Shown: one piece after another, positions 8,526-16,305 of the stretch | How positions within the stretch are numbered: the first letter of the stretch is position 1 | How the letters are laid out: every line of letters begins with the position of its first letter | NCBI GenBank assembly: GCA_049595035.1 | Contig: JBMYKD010000016.1 | Location: 1-43,500 of the forward strand | DNA length: 43,500 nt | From: UBA12202 sp049595035 | GTDB taxonomy: Bacteria; Pseudomonadota; Alphaproteobacteria; Puniceispirillales; UBA1172 | Reading direction: 5' to 3' | Program-made: the position numbers and the translations under genes | Notes under the pieces: model-generated | Databases searched by the model: none | The model's input: only the letters and a program-made list of their open reading frames with translations | Told to the model about the DNA's origin: nothing

Positions 8526-8605
8526 GGCACCTAACTTATACCAGATCACATGCTTATCAAGCCTTAATCCCTTGTTAGGCCATGACGCAAAGCAAATCTG
8601 GGATA

Positions 8606-8681
<76 letters not shown>

Positions 8682-8692
8682 AAAGATAACAT

Positions 8693-8722
8693 CTTTTACC
8701 TGTCGCCATATTGTTTTGGCAA
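8693..8722 (-). promoter_or_regulatory. Likely promoter of the tRNA-Thr gene
   Basis: On the minus strand TTGCCA (5 of 6 to the -35 consensus) is separated by 18 bp from TAAAAG (4 of 6 to -10). Transcription would begin about 5 bp before the mature tRNA end. The same TTGCCA -35 precedes the tRNA-Arg at the other end of the window, which supports the call. Confidence 0.45.
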
Positions 8723-9021
8723 GCATCAGCCAGCAAATAAAATGGGCATGGGTAGTAAAATATAGGTGATCGGTGTCGTTACATTATATGATGAATGTAC
8801 CAATATCACGCGCCACCGATTATCCCCATCTCTGGTCAATTAAACCGCTTCTGATCACCTGACCTGTCAATAATAGGGCGACAACATCATTTCTATCATG
8901 CGCCCCTTCTGATTTATCAGATCAAAATATAATGAACTAATCTTACTGATCATTGCGAAATATCCATAAGGCGTTGAATATTGTGTGCGTTATTCGCAAT
9001 TTTGTTATCATGCGCAGAGGG
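8723..9021. other. Gene-free stretch before the first XRE gene
   Basis: I find no coding frame with recognisable content here. Besides the operator-like palindrome near 8984-9000 it holds a spaced inverted repeat TACATT-N8-AATGTA at 8780-8799 and a short CTGAT-TT-ATCAG repeat near 8910-8921. Both are weak and could be chance. The composition is AT-richer than the flanking genes. Confidence 0.5.
8984..9000. promoter_or_regulatory. Operator-like palindrome upstream of the first XRE gene
   Basis: TGTGCG-TTATT-CGCAAT has a perfect inner dyad TGCG-N5-CGCA (8986-8998). Thirteen of its 17 positions match the perfect palindrome at 9444-9460 before the second XRE gene. Placed about 30 bp upstream of the -10 hexamer, it would suit binding by either small regulator (inference). 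Confidence 0.5.
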
Positions 9022-9027
9022 TATAAT
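9022..9027 (+). promoter_or_regulatory. Consensus -10 hexamer of the first XRE gene
   Basis: TATAAT ends 5 bp before the ATG at 9033, so transcription would start at or next to the start codon and give a leaderless message if this ATG is used. No strong -35 hexamer is seen at 16-18 bp, so activation by a bound protein or weak basal use is possible. Confidence 0.4.
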
Positions 9028-9032
9028 GTAAC

Positions 9033-9338
9033 ATGGAAAAAATCAGGAAGATCATGAAGTTAAACGGGATGAGTCAACAAAAACTGGCTCATATCCTGAA
9101 TGTTGATCGGTCAAGGATATCGCGGTATTTAAACGGAAAGGATCAGGTGCCACGATGGCACATAAAAAAACTATCCGAATTATTTGACGTCCCTTTTGAT
9201 GAAATCAGTTCTGATTTTGAGGGCGTTGTTCTCATTGAACCTGCAAAATTAGCCAGTTGCATTGATGCAGCAATAATAGAGCTATCAAAACGGGGGATAA
9301 CGCCCACCACCGATGTTCTTAGCATCATTGCAACGTAA
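9033..9338 (+). CDS. XRE-family helix-turn-helix regulator (first of a pair)
   Basis: A 101-residue protein. Residues about 3-57 form an XRE helix-turn-helix: helix 1 IRKIMKLNG, MSQQKLAHIL, recognition helix VDRSRISRYLNG, then PRWHIKKLSELF. The C-terminal 40 residues (VVLIEPAKLASCIDAAII onward) are short and unassigned. The first ATG (9033) keeps helix 1 intact but has no ribosome binding site and fits a leaderless message; ATG 9054 is preceded by AGGA at good spacing but would cut off helix 1. The frame stays open for another 24 sense codons after the TAA. Probably an autoregulator of itself and its neighbour (inference). Such small proteins occur in phage-like switches and toxin-antitoxin loci, but no toxin is recognisable here. 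Confidence 0.78.
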   Translation: MEKIRKIMKLNGMSQQKLAHILNVDRSRISRYLNGKDQVPRWHIKKLSELFDVPFDEISSDFEGVVLIEPAKLASCIDAAIIELSKRGITPTTDVLSIIAT

Positions 9339-9443
9339 ATATATAATTACGATATTGAATCTGATAGTGAAGCCATGAAAGAAATCATAAAAAATATTAT
9401 GTCGTCTAATTAGACATTAAGCCCTGTTTTGCATTGACAAAAA

Positions 9444-9460
9444 TGTGCGTTTATCGCACA
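9444..9460. promoter_or_regulatory. Perfect operator-like palindrome upstream of the second XRE gene
   Basis: TGTGCG-TTTAT-CGCACA is a perfect 6-5-6 inverted repeat. It directly follows a consensus -35 hexamer TTGACA (9434-9439), so a bound protein would cover the promoter spacer and -10 region. A related site precedes the first XRE gene. Confidence 0.6.
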
Positions 9461-9468
9461 CTTAAAAC

Positions 9469-9687
9469 ACGAAATTATCCAATTGGTTAAAAAAATCTAA
9501 TATCACGGTGAAGCAATTTGCTCACGATGTGGATGTATCACCTTCGCTAGTATCACGCTATGCCGCTGGCAAATATATACCCACACGCAAAACCATGATG
9601 AAAATCGTTGAAGTCACAAATGGCAATGTGACCCCTAATGACTTCTTTGATATTCCAAATCCAAATAACCCAGAACAAGAAGCATAG
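9469..9687 (+). CDS. Small XRE-family regulator with ACG in place of a start codon
   Basis: The frame encodes a complete short helix-turn-helix protein of 72 residues if read from the ACG at 9469: KLSNWLKKSN, then VKQFAHDVDVSPSLVSRYAAG and a tail ending PNDFF. This matches the general layout of small alphaproteobacterial XRE proteins that begin MKLS. No ATG, GTG or TTG lies at the proper place: an in-frame TAA is at 9463-9465, and the only usual start downstream, GTG 9508, removes helix 1. So either ACG is used, or the start codon has been lost and this is a fresh pseudogene, or the base is a sequencing error. The rest of the frame is intact to TAG, which argues against long decay. Overlap with known families is by motif reading only. 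Confidence 0.6.
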   Translation, partial: TKLSNWLKKSNITVKQFAHDVDVSPSLVSRYAAGKYIPTRKTMMKIVEVTNGNVTPNDFFDIPNPNNPEQEA

Positions 9688-9761
9688 ACAACGATATCGC
9701 CAAGGTTTCTGGTAATATACACCGCATTTACGCTAAAGCTTTAGGGCTCTGTGTCGTCTAT

Positions 9762-9977
9762 ATGTTTATGACAATGCTAACACTACATGCTATCGAAAAT
9801 CAAATGGCGCGATCACATGCCCGGATGTTTAATCAGCCGCGCAAACCGGAACAATCTTTTCCCGATAAAATGCGGCTTGGTTTTTTCTATCTGGTGGAAA
9901 AAGACCATTTCACGCCTCCGCATATGGCGTTATCACATACAACTCTGCAATGGCTAGGCGGCCAGCAACGGCTTTGA
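9762..9977 (+). CDS. Small hypothetical protein, uncertain
   Basis: A 71-residue frame in the gap between the XRE pair and hemY. I do not recognise it. It begins MFMTMLTLHAIE and has a basic, His-rich middle with no signal peptide or clear membrane segment. No good ribosome binding site precedes the ATG, and the frame is open further upstream without a start codon. It may be a chance frame; it is listed because nothing else occupies the interval and it is co-oriented with the XRE genes. Confidence 0.25.
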   Translation: MFMTMLTLHAIENQMARSHARMFNQPRKPEQSFPDKMRLGFFYLVEKDHFTPPHMALSHTTLQWLGGQQRL

Positions 9978-9987
9978 TGATATCTGG

Positions 9988-11268
9988 CTATTGCCATTTT
10001 ATGCTGGCAAAAGACTGACATTGCGGGCATATGGCATGCCAGTCTGATAGCTGGCTATGACAGTTATGACAACGCCATTCCGGCTGTCTGGGTGCTAATG
10101 CGGCATGGCGCAGCATCTGACTGCTATCCGGTTTATCCTTGTCATCATTATCCGTATGATGTTCAGCCAGATCAGCTAGTAATTGCCAGACACGCGCATC
10201 TCGATCCGTTTCAGGAATCAGATGCACCAACCGGTTGGCTTCCCCCCATAATTCCTGATCAAAAGCCACCTTCGCCGTTGCCAGCAATGCTTCTTTCTGC
10301 TGTCCGCCCTTTTCTGTCAATGTGATCAGCCGTACCAGTTTTCGGGCAGAATTACCTGACCAATGCTGCATCAGAAGTTCGGCCGTAGCAGGGTGTGGCG
10401 CATGAAGGAAATGTTTTTCCAGTAATGCCGTGGCTTTACGGGTCTGCTGATTAGCCAGAAAAAGGTCAGATTGCGCCAGAATAGCTGGCAGAAAATCAGG
10501 CTTGGCTATAATCGACCGGCCAAGTAATTTTTGCCTGGATTTTTCAGATTCTGCTGATTTAGCTTTTTCCAGCAGGATAATGGCTTCAGCTTCTTTGCTT
10601 TGCTCTGACTGTACAGGCGATTGATGATGACGGGCAATGTTCAATGCCGCTTCGGCCCTGTCCCATTCTCCGGCTTTGGCCTCAAGCACAAAAAGGGCAT
10701 TTGCAATGCTGGCGGAACGTGGTTTTAATGCCAGTGCTTCACGTCCGGCGGTCAGCGCATCCTGTTCATCTCCGGCCTCAAGAGCAAGCCGCATATGCCC
10801 GATATGGCCATAATAGGCCGTATCCGGATGGGTGGTAAGAGCATGAAAATACCGCCGTGCCGATTGGGTATCACCACTAAGACTGGATGCCTGTGCCATC
10901 AGCAGGTCCGTCATGACATCATGCCCTAGATAATGCACCGATTTTCTGGCATGTTTCATGGCTTCTCTGCCTTCGCCAGCCGCCGCCGCCGCCATGCCAA
11001 GCGCCAAGGCACGTCTTCCCAGCTTGCCGCGACGTGAGGAAAATCCACCACTGATTCGATGGGGAACATTGGCAATAAAACTCAGAACCCGGTCTAGTAT
11101 CATCACCAGCCAGATCAGGAAAAGCAATGCAGCGACAAGCAAGCTTGTATGCGTTTCTATTCGCCAGCCCAGCCAGTCAATGCGTGTCACCCCTTCCTGA
11201 GAGGCCAGAACATGCGCTAAGCTGGCAATAATCAATATCCAGATAATTAAGCCAATGATCCGCCGCAT
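9988..11268 (-). CDS. hemY: HemY-like TPR membrane protein with C-terminal zinc ribbon
   Basis: A 426-residue protein from the ATG at 11268, which lies one base after the mitofilin stop codon with GGAG in the preceding coding end; a longer frame to 11313 would overlap that gene. Two membrane helices (about 4-21 and 41-58) are the HemY N-terminal domain, followed by tetratricopeptide-like helical repeats (for example GREALALKPRSASIANALF) and a terminal zinc ribbon CHNC...CPQC. HemY is a protein of the heme operon in proteobacteria whose exact biochemical role in late heme synthesis is not settled; it is not the oxygen-dependent protoporphyrinogen oxidase of Bacillus that shares the name. The zinc ribbon is a feature of the alphaproteobacterial form. 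Confidence 0.85.
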   Translation of the reverse strand: MRRIIGLIIWILIIASLAHVLASQEGVTRIDWLGWRIETHTSLLVAALLFLIWLVMILDRVLSFIANVPHRISGGFSSRRGKLGRRALALGMAAAAAGEGREAMKHARKSVHYLGHDVMTDLLMAQASSLSGDTQSARRYFHALTTHPDTAYYGHIGHMRLALEAGDEQDALTAGREALALKPRSASIANALFVLEAKAGEWDRAEAALNIARHHQSPVQSEQSKEAEAIILLEKAKSAESEKSRQKLLGRSIIAKPDFLPAILAQSDLFLANQQTRKATALLEKHFLHAPHPATAELLMQHWSGNSARKLVRLITLTEKGGQQKEALLATAKVAFDQELWGEANRLVHLIPETDRDARVWQLLADLAEHHTDNDDKDKPDSSQMLRHAALAPRQPEWRCHNCHSQLSDWHAICPQCQSFASIKWQ

Positions 11269-11269
11269 G

Positions 11270-12403
11270 CTATTGCTCCAGTGCGGCGGCCAGATCATCA
11301 GCCACCCTGTCAAGGGCCTGTCTATCTATCATGGCTTCACGCCAGCCCGATAATGCGGCTACGCTATCTGATAATATGGCGGCGGCATCAATGGCGCGGT
11401 CAATATCACGCTGTTCCCATGCAGAAGAAAGTAATGTTGCCGCATTTAATTCTGGCGTTATGGGTGTGATAGAAATGGCGTCATTTAATGGCGACAATAA
11501 CCATGACCACCAACTCTGATCATTGTTTTCTGATACGGTCGGGGTATCCGACTGTTGTTCGGACAATATCTGTCCCAGATCATCCCATAAGGCAGATGCA
11601 GATGCAGGCGGAGCATCCGCCCATGGCTGTAATACTACCCAATCCGGGTGCGATGGCATGATCTGGTCCAGTAGATCAGCATAGGCCTGACCTGATCTAA
11701 CCCGATTGAAAATCTGATCGATGAGGATAGCATCCGGCATCAAAGCCTGATCTTCGCTTTTTGCATCCGGTGCTGGCAATGGTGGCAGGGCCGCGGATTC
11801 AGATAGCTGTTTTTCTAGTCCCCGCACCCGTTGATCAAGTTCGGCCAATTGCTGTGCCATGATCATCATATCGTCAGATGTGATGGCTGGGTTGTCGGGC
11901 AGGGCAGGTGACGGCAGATTTTCTAATGCTTTTAGCGCCGCTTCCATATTAACTATCTGCTGTTCAAGCGCGGTTATTCTATTATCACGACGGGTTGTTT
12001 CTTTATCGGTTGTGTCCACATCACTAAGCGCCGCCAGCTCGCCTCTGGTTTGGTTGAGCATGGTTTCGATTTGTTGCAAGTGATCAGACAGCTGTTCCAG
12101 CTGATGATTCTGCTGTTGTCCTTCATCCACCATAGCGGTGATATGCGTATTCACCGCTTCAACAGCCAGCCTGTTAATCCAGGCCAGCCCTAATGCTAGC
12201 GTTCCAGCCAGCACGGCAAGAACAACACATAACCCGATCAGGACGCGGCCAAATCTGGTTTTTCCTGATGACGGGGGTGATTTATGTGAAGCGGTATCAG
12301 AATCCGCACCATTCCCCTGGTCATCAACATGCTCTGCTGTTCCTTCGATGACCGTTTCATCCGGTTCCGTTATATCGGGAGATGGTTTTTTCTGCCTTGC
12401 CAT
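11270..12403 (-). CDS. Mitofilin-like inner-membrane protein (alpha-Mic60)
   Basis: A 377-residue protein: an acidic N-terminus of about 50 residues, one membrane helix at about 53-75, then a long heptad-rich coiled coil (about 85-200) and a C-terminal helical region with the SGWREAMIDRQALDRV segment. This layout, and the position between hemD and hemY, match the alphaproteobacterial homologue of mitochondrial Mic60, which in purple alphaproteobacteria helps shape intracytoplasmic membranes and contacts outer-membrane BamA. The C-terminal mitofilin signature is short here and similarity cannot be scored by eye. The stop codon and the hemY ATG are one base apart, so the two are probably translated together. 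Confidence 0.75.
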   Translation of the reverse strand: MARQKKPSPDITEPDETVIEGTAEHVDDQGNGADSDTASHKSPPSSGKTRFGRVLIGLCVVLAVLAGTLALGLAWINRLAVEAVNTHITAMVDEGQQQNHQLEQLSDHLQQIETMLNQTRGELAALSDVDTTDKETTRRDNRITALEQQIVNMEAALKALENLPSPALPDNPAITSDDMMIMAQQLAELDQRVRGLEKQLSESAALPPLPAPDAKSEDQALMPDAILIDQIFNRVRSGQAYADLLDQIMPSHPDWVVLQPWADAPPASASALWDDLGQILSEQQSDTPTVSENNDQSWWSWLLSPLNDAISITPITPELNAATLLSSAWEQRDIDRAIDAAAILSDSVAALSGWREAMIDRQALDRVADDLAAALEQ

Positions 12404-12429
12404 GCGTTATGTTCATCCTTTGCGTGATA

Positions 12430-13209
12430 TCAATCTAGCGGCATATCACCCATGTTATTATTATCATCTGATATTCCTGCCAGACTAAGTGCCTCGGCCA
12501 GCATCATTGACCGTAAAGGCGATGCTATCACATGAATCTTATGCCAACCCTGACCACAAAGTCCAGCCGCTCGCGCGCTAATGACAACCAATGTCATATT
12601 CTGCCGGTATGTATCAAGTTCATGCTGATCAAGCAAATGGCTGAAATGTTCACCAGCCCGGCCGGAATGCACCAGAATAATTAACGGGCGTCCCGATTGA
12701 ATGGCCGTGATGGTGTCGGGATGCAGTGAATTTATGGGCTTTGCTTCATAAACAATGACCCGGTCAACCGTTTTGTCGCCCTTTTCTTCAAGGGCGGTTT
12801 TGATATTAAACCCCGAATGATACGCGCTAGGCCAGCAAAAATGGCTATATTCGGATGACTGCACCAGACCAAGCAGGGCGTTGCCATCACCACCGGCGAT
12901 ATGAATATCATGAAATCCCGCCTGATGAGCTGCTTTAGCGGTTGCATCACCCACAACATAGCATGGCTTATCCAGCAATTCCGTTTGTTCTGTATCGACG
13001 ATAATCAGGCTGGCAGCGTGACGACTTGTCAGAATGATAGCATCAGCCATGGCCAGTTTTTCCTTTAACGGTGGATGCGATAAAGGCACAATATCAAGCA
13101 CCGGCTGTGATAATGATGATAGTCCGCATGATTGCAGATATTGGCAATCCCCTAACCCATCTATGGCTGGTCGGGTCGTTATCGCCAAGGGTGATGATGG
13201 CGAAATCAA
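12430..13209 (-). CDS. hemD: Uroporphyrinogen-III synthase
   Basis: A 259-residue protein with the HemD layout of two alpha/beta domains: LAITTRPAIDG at the start, ADAIILTSRHAA, PCYVVGDATAKAA and RVIVYEAKP in the first domain and hinge, LVVISARAAGL near the end. HemD closes hydroxymethylbilane and inverts ring D to give uroporphyrinogen III. It starts with TTG at 13209, which overlaps the hemC TGA (TTGA) with GGGGA upstream. No later start keeps the ITRP motif. The overlap argues for coupled translation with hemC, the previous enzyme in the pathway. Confidence 0.88.
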   Translation of the reverse strand: MISPSSPLAITTRPAIDGLGDCQYLQSCGLSSLSQPVLDIVPLSHPPLKEKLAMADAIILTSRHAASLIIVDTEQTELLDKPCYVVGDATAKAAHQAGFHDIHIAGGDGNALLGLVQSSEYSHFCWPSAYHSGFNIKTALEEKGDKTVDRVIVYEAKPINSLHPDTITAIQSGRPLIILVHSGRAGEHFSHLLDQHELDTYRQNMTLVVISARAAGLCGQGWHKIHVIASPLRSMMLAEALSLAGISDDNNNMGDMPLD

Positions 13210-14180
13210 GCCATATCCCCATGAGTAAGAAAAGCCCGCCCGCCTGCGTCTTTCAGTAATCGGCCAGCCATATCCTGCGCGGCTTCAACCGCATCACTTG
13301 CAGCAGTCATAATCTCATCAGCGAAATGACGCTTGCCATCTGGTGAACAAATCTGACCGCAGAATCGCATCTGGTCACCAAACCGTGTTGCACTAGCGGC
13401 AATAGGTGACCGGCAAGACCCGTCAAGACCGGCAAGAAAGGCACGTTCTGCCATGACTTCTGATGCTGTCATCGCGTCATCAATAGCATGTATCGCATCA
13501 AGCACCGCCTGCCGACGCTGATCACCCTGCGCTGATCTGGCCTGAACAATGATCGCGCCCTGTGCCGCCGCTGGCAGCATCACATCCTCGGCTAGCGGGT
13601 GAACATCCTTCTGAATACCAAGTCTGTTTAATCCGGCCATCGCCAGAATGATAGCGTCATATTGCCCGTCTTCCAACGCCTTGAGGCGTGATTGAACACT
13701 ACCGCGCAACAATTTAGGGGTAATATCAGGTCGCCGCACCCGTAATAACGCGGCCCGTCTGGCAGATGCTGTGCCAATGATTGCCCCTTGTGGCAGGGCT
13801 TCAAGACAATGATATGCCCCCACCAGCGCATCACGCCGGTCTGCGCGGGGCAATATCGCGGCCAATTCTGTTCCCTTAGCCAGAACAGCTTCCATATCCT
13901 TACCGGAATGTACCGCCGCATCTGCCTTGCCTTCCAGCATGACCTGTTCCAGATACTTAACAAATAACCCCTTACCGCCAATATCAGCAAGTGGCCTGTC
14001 CAGCACCTCATCTCCTCTGGTGGAAAAGGTTGCTATGCTGGCAGGAACGGGCGCCAGACAGGCTTTCACCTCATCTGCCTGAATACAGGCAAGCGGCGAT
14101 ACCCGGCTAGCAAGAACGAGCGGGGCTTGATCACTAATCACATTATCATCAGTTCTACTCATAGCATGTTGTTTACGCAT
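13206..14180 (-). CDS. hemC: Hydroxymethylbilane synthase (porphobilinogen deaminase)
   Basis: A 324-residue HemC. It joins four porphobilinogens on a dipyrromethane cofactor bound to Cys256 (GSCRSPIA). Substrate-chain contacts are present: Lys94-Asp95 in VHSGKDME, Arg141-Arg142 in GTASARR, Arg159 and Arg165 in RGSVQSRL. Several positions that are near-invariant elsewhere are changed: KDMP is KDME, GTSSLRR is GTASARR and RGNV is RGSV. The catalytic residues themselves are kept, so it should be active. Start is ambiguous between ATG 14180 and ATG 14162; neither has a clear ribosome binding site. It diverges from tsaD across 74 bp, an arrangement common in alphaproteobacteria. Confidence 0.93.
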   Translation of the reverse strand: MRKQHAMSRTDDNVISDQAPLVLASRVSPLACIQADEVKACLAPVPASIATFSTRGDEVLDRPLADIGGKGLFVKYLEQVMLEGKADAAVHSGKDMEAVLAKGTELAAILPRADRRDALVGAYHCLEALPQGAIIGTASARRAALLRVRRPDITPKLLRGSVQSRLKALEDGQYDAIILAMAGLNRLGIQKDVHPLAEDVMLPAAAQGAIIVQARSAQGDQRRQAVLDAIHAIDDAMTASEVMAERAFLAGLDGSCRSPIAASATRFGDQMRFCGQICSPDGKRHFADEIMTAASDAVEAAQDMAGRLLKDAGGRAFLTHGDMA

Positions 14181-14254
14181 AAATGGGGGGCATTGCCAAG
14201 TCTAAACCCTATAAAATCGGCTGACCTGATGCTTAAATTGCGCTAAAAGAAGAT

Positions 14255-15322
14255 ATGGGACAGCTTATTCTTGGTATAGAAACCAGTTGTGATGAAACAG
14301 CAGCGGCCATCATTGGCGATGATGGTCACATTTATGCAAACCAGATTTCCTCACAAATTAGCGTGCATCAACGCCATGGTGGGGTAGTACCTGAAATAGC
14401 CGCACGCGCACATATTGATCAGATCAGAACCGTTATTGAAGCTGCACTGGCGGAAGCCCAAATCGAAGCGCATCAATTAAATGCTATTGCCGCCACTGCT
14501 GGCCCCGGATTAATCGGTGGGGTGCTGGTTGGCACCGTTGTTGCCAAGGCCATGGCAGCTGCCCTGTCAATCCCTTATTATGCGGTTAACCACCTTGAAG
14601 GCCATGCCCTTACCGCAAGACTGACCAATCAGGTTCGTTTTCCTTATCTACTGCTTCTTGTTTCTGGTGGCCACACACAGATTCTTGCCGTCGAAGGCCC
14701 GGCAAAATATCGCCTTTACGGGGCAACACTGGATGATGCCGCAGGTGAAGCATTTGACAAATCAGCAAAAGCACTGGGGCTTCCGATGCCCGGAGGGCCT
14801 AATATAGAAGCTCTGGCAAAATCCGGTGATGCCACCGCCTTTGATCTGCCACGTCCAATGATACGCAAGCCCGGTTGTGATCTATCTTTTTCCGGCCTTA
14901 AAACCGCCGTCATTCAGGCATGGGATGGCGCCGGAAAAGATGCCGCCCGAAAACCGGATTTAGCGGCCGCCCTGCAACAGGCGGTATGTGATTGCCTATG
15001 TGAACGCAGTCGGGCAGCTATGCAGGCTTTTAAAAATGATTATGATGTTGCCAGTCCTGATTTTGTTGTGGCGGGTGGTGTTGCCGCCAATCAGACTATT
15101 CGGGACGGAATAAAGCATCTATCCGCCAAAGAAGGCTTTGCTTTTCATGCCCCGCCTGTCAATCTATGCACCGATAACGCGGTCATGATTGCATGGGTAG
15201 CCGCCGAATACCAACATGCCGGCTTAGCGCCATCTTTACGGGATTTTGCCCCGCTACCACGCTGGCCACTGGCGAGCCTGACACCGAATGAAATGCCTAG
15301 CCAAATGGAAAAGATATCATGA
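14255..15322 (+). CDS. tsaD: tRNA N6-adenosine threonylcarbamoyltransferase
   Basis: A 355-residue ASKHA-fold protein beginning LILGIETSCDETAAAI, with the metal-binding His113 and His117 in NHLEGH, LLLVSGGHTQ, and the SGLKTA and GGVAANQTIR motifs. TsaD transfers the threonylcarbamoyl group to A37 of tRNAs reading ANN codons, working with TsaB and TsaE. The length is normal. A TATAAA hexamer at 14210-14215 could serve as its -10, though no good -35 is seen. It overlaps gpsA by 4 bp (ATGA), so these two are coupled. Confidence 0.96.
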   Translation: MGQLILGIETSCDETAAAIIGDDGHIYANQISSQISVHQRHGGVVPEIAARAHIDQIRTVIEAALAEAQIEAHQLNAIAATAGPGLIGGVLVGTVVAKAMAAALSIPYYAVNHLEGHALTARLTNQVRFPYLLLLVSGGHTQILAVEGPAKYRLYGATLDDAAGEAFDKSAKALGLPMPGGPNIEALAKSGDATAFDLPRPMIRKPGCDLSFSGLKTAVIQAWDGAGKDAARKPDLAAALQQAVCDCLCERSRAAMQAFKNDYDVASPDFVVAGGVAANQTIRDGIKHLSAKEGFAFHAPPVNLCTDNAVMIAWVAAEYQHAGLAPSLRDFAPLPRWPLASLTPNEMPSQMEKIS

Positions 15323-16296
15323 GCAAATGTGCCGTTATTGGGGGAGGAGCCTGGGGAAGCGCACTTGCTTCTGTTCTGTCACAACAAGGCCATGAGGTAA
15401 AAATCCTTGTGCGCCGGCCAGAAATGGCAACAGCTTTAACGGCCGGAACGTCGCCACGGCTTGATCATCAGCCTATCACCCCACCGCATCTGGCGACCAC
15501 AGATGCCGCCACCGCTTTAGCTGAAGCCGAAGCTGTTTTCGTTGTTGTTCCCGTTGCCGCCACCGCCGATGCCCTTATCCAGATCAGCACATATGCACCG
15601 GTTGATGCTGTTGTCGCCCTGACCGCAAAAGGGCTGGAAGCAGAAACAGGCGATCTTCAGCCGGAATTAGCGGCAAGATATCTGGGGCGTGATATCGTGA
15701 TGCTTTGCGGCCCCAGTTTCGCAGATGAGGTAGCGGCAGGAAAACCATGCTGTCTGGTAGCAGCATCTCATGACACGCATTTAGCCCAGATAATTGCACA
15801 ATTATTCCTATCCAGTCCGGTGCGCGTTTATACCAGTAATGATCCCATCGGTGTTGCGGTGGCATCATCAGTGAAAAATGTGATCGCTATTGCCAGCGGT
15901 ATCACAGCGGCTTTGCATCTGGGGGATAATGCCAGAGCTGCGCTGATCACCCGCGGGCTTGCAGAAACTAGCCGACTGGCACTGGCTTTAGGTGGTCGGC
16001 CAGAAACCTTGTTTGGGCTGGCGGGGGCTGGTGATATGTTTCTTACCTGTACCGATAGCCATTCACGAAACTATGCATATGGACTTGCATTAGGATCAGG
16101 CGCACCGCCTTCATCTGATCTGGCAGAAGGTGCTAAAACCGTATCCAGTCTGGTGGCGCGGGCATCCTCGCTGGGTGTCGATACCCCTATCATCAGGGCT
16201 ATCGACAATGTCATCAATCAGGATGCCGATATCACCAGAGAAATAAAAACTTTACTGGCACGCCCTGTTGATCAGGAATGGGAACAAAACACTTAG
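15319..16296 (+). CDS. gpsA: Glycerol-3-phosphate dehydrogenase [NAD(P)+]
   Basis: A 325-residue GpsA. The NAD(P)-binding motif GGGAWGSALA is at 8-17, the GPSFADEVAAG segment follows, the catalytic lysine is Lys186 in SSVKNVIAIASG, and GLAGAGDMFLTC lies in the C-terminal domain. It reduces dihydroxyacetone phosphate to sn-glycerol 3-phosphate for phospholipid synthesis in the cytoplasm. The ATG overlaps the tsaD stop. Confidence 0.96.
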   Translation: MSKCAVIGGGAWGSALASVLSQQGHEVKILVRRPEMATALTAGTSPRLDHQPITPPHLATTDAATALAEAEAVFVVVPVAATADALIQISTYAPVDAVVALTAKGLEAETGDLQPELAARYLGRDIVMLCGPSFADEVAAGKPCCLVAASHDTHLAQIIAQLFLSSPVRVYTSNDPIGVAVASSVKNVIAIASGITAALHLGDNARAALITRGLAETSRLALALGGRPETLFGLAGAGDMFLTCTDSHSRNYAYGLALGSGAPPSSDLAEGAKTVSSLVARASSLGVDTPIIRAIDNVINQDADITREIKTLLARPVDQEWEQNT

Positions 16297-16305
16297 GAGA
16301 CAGAT

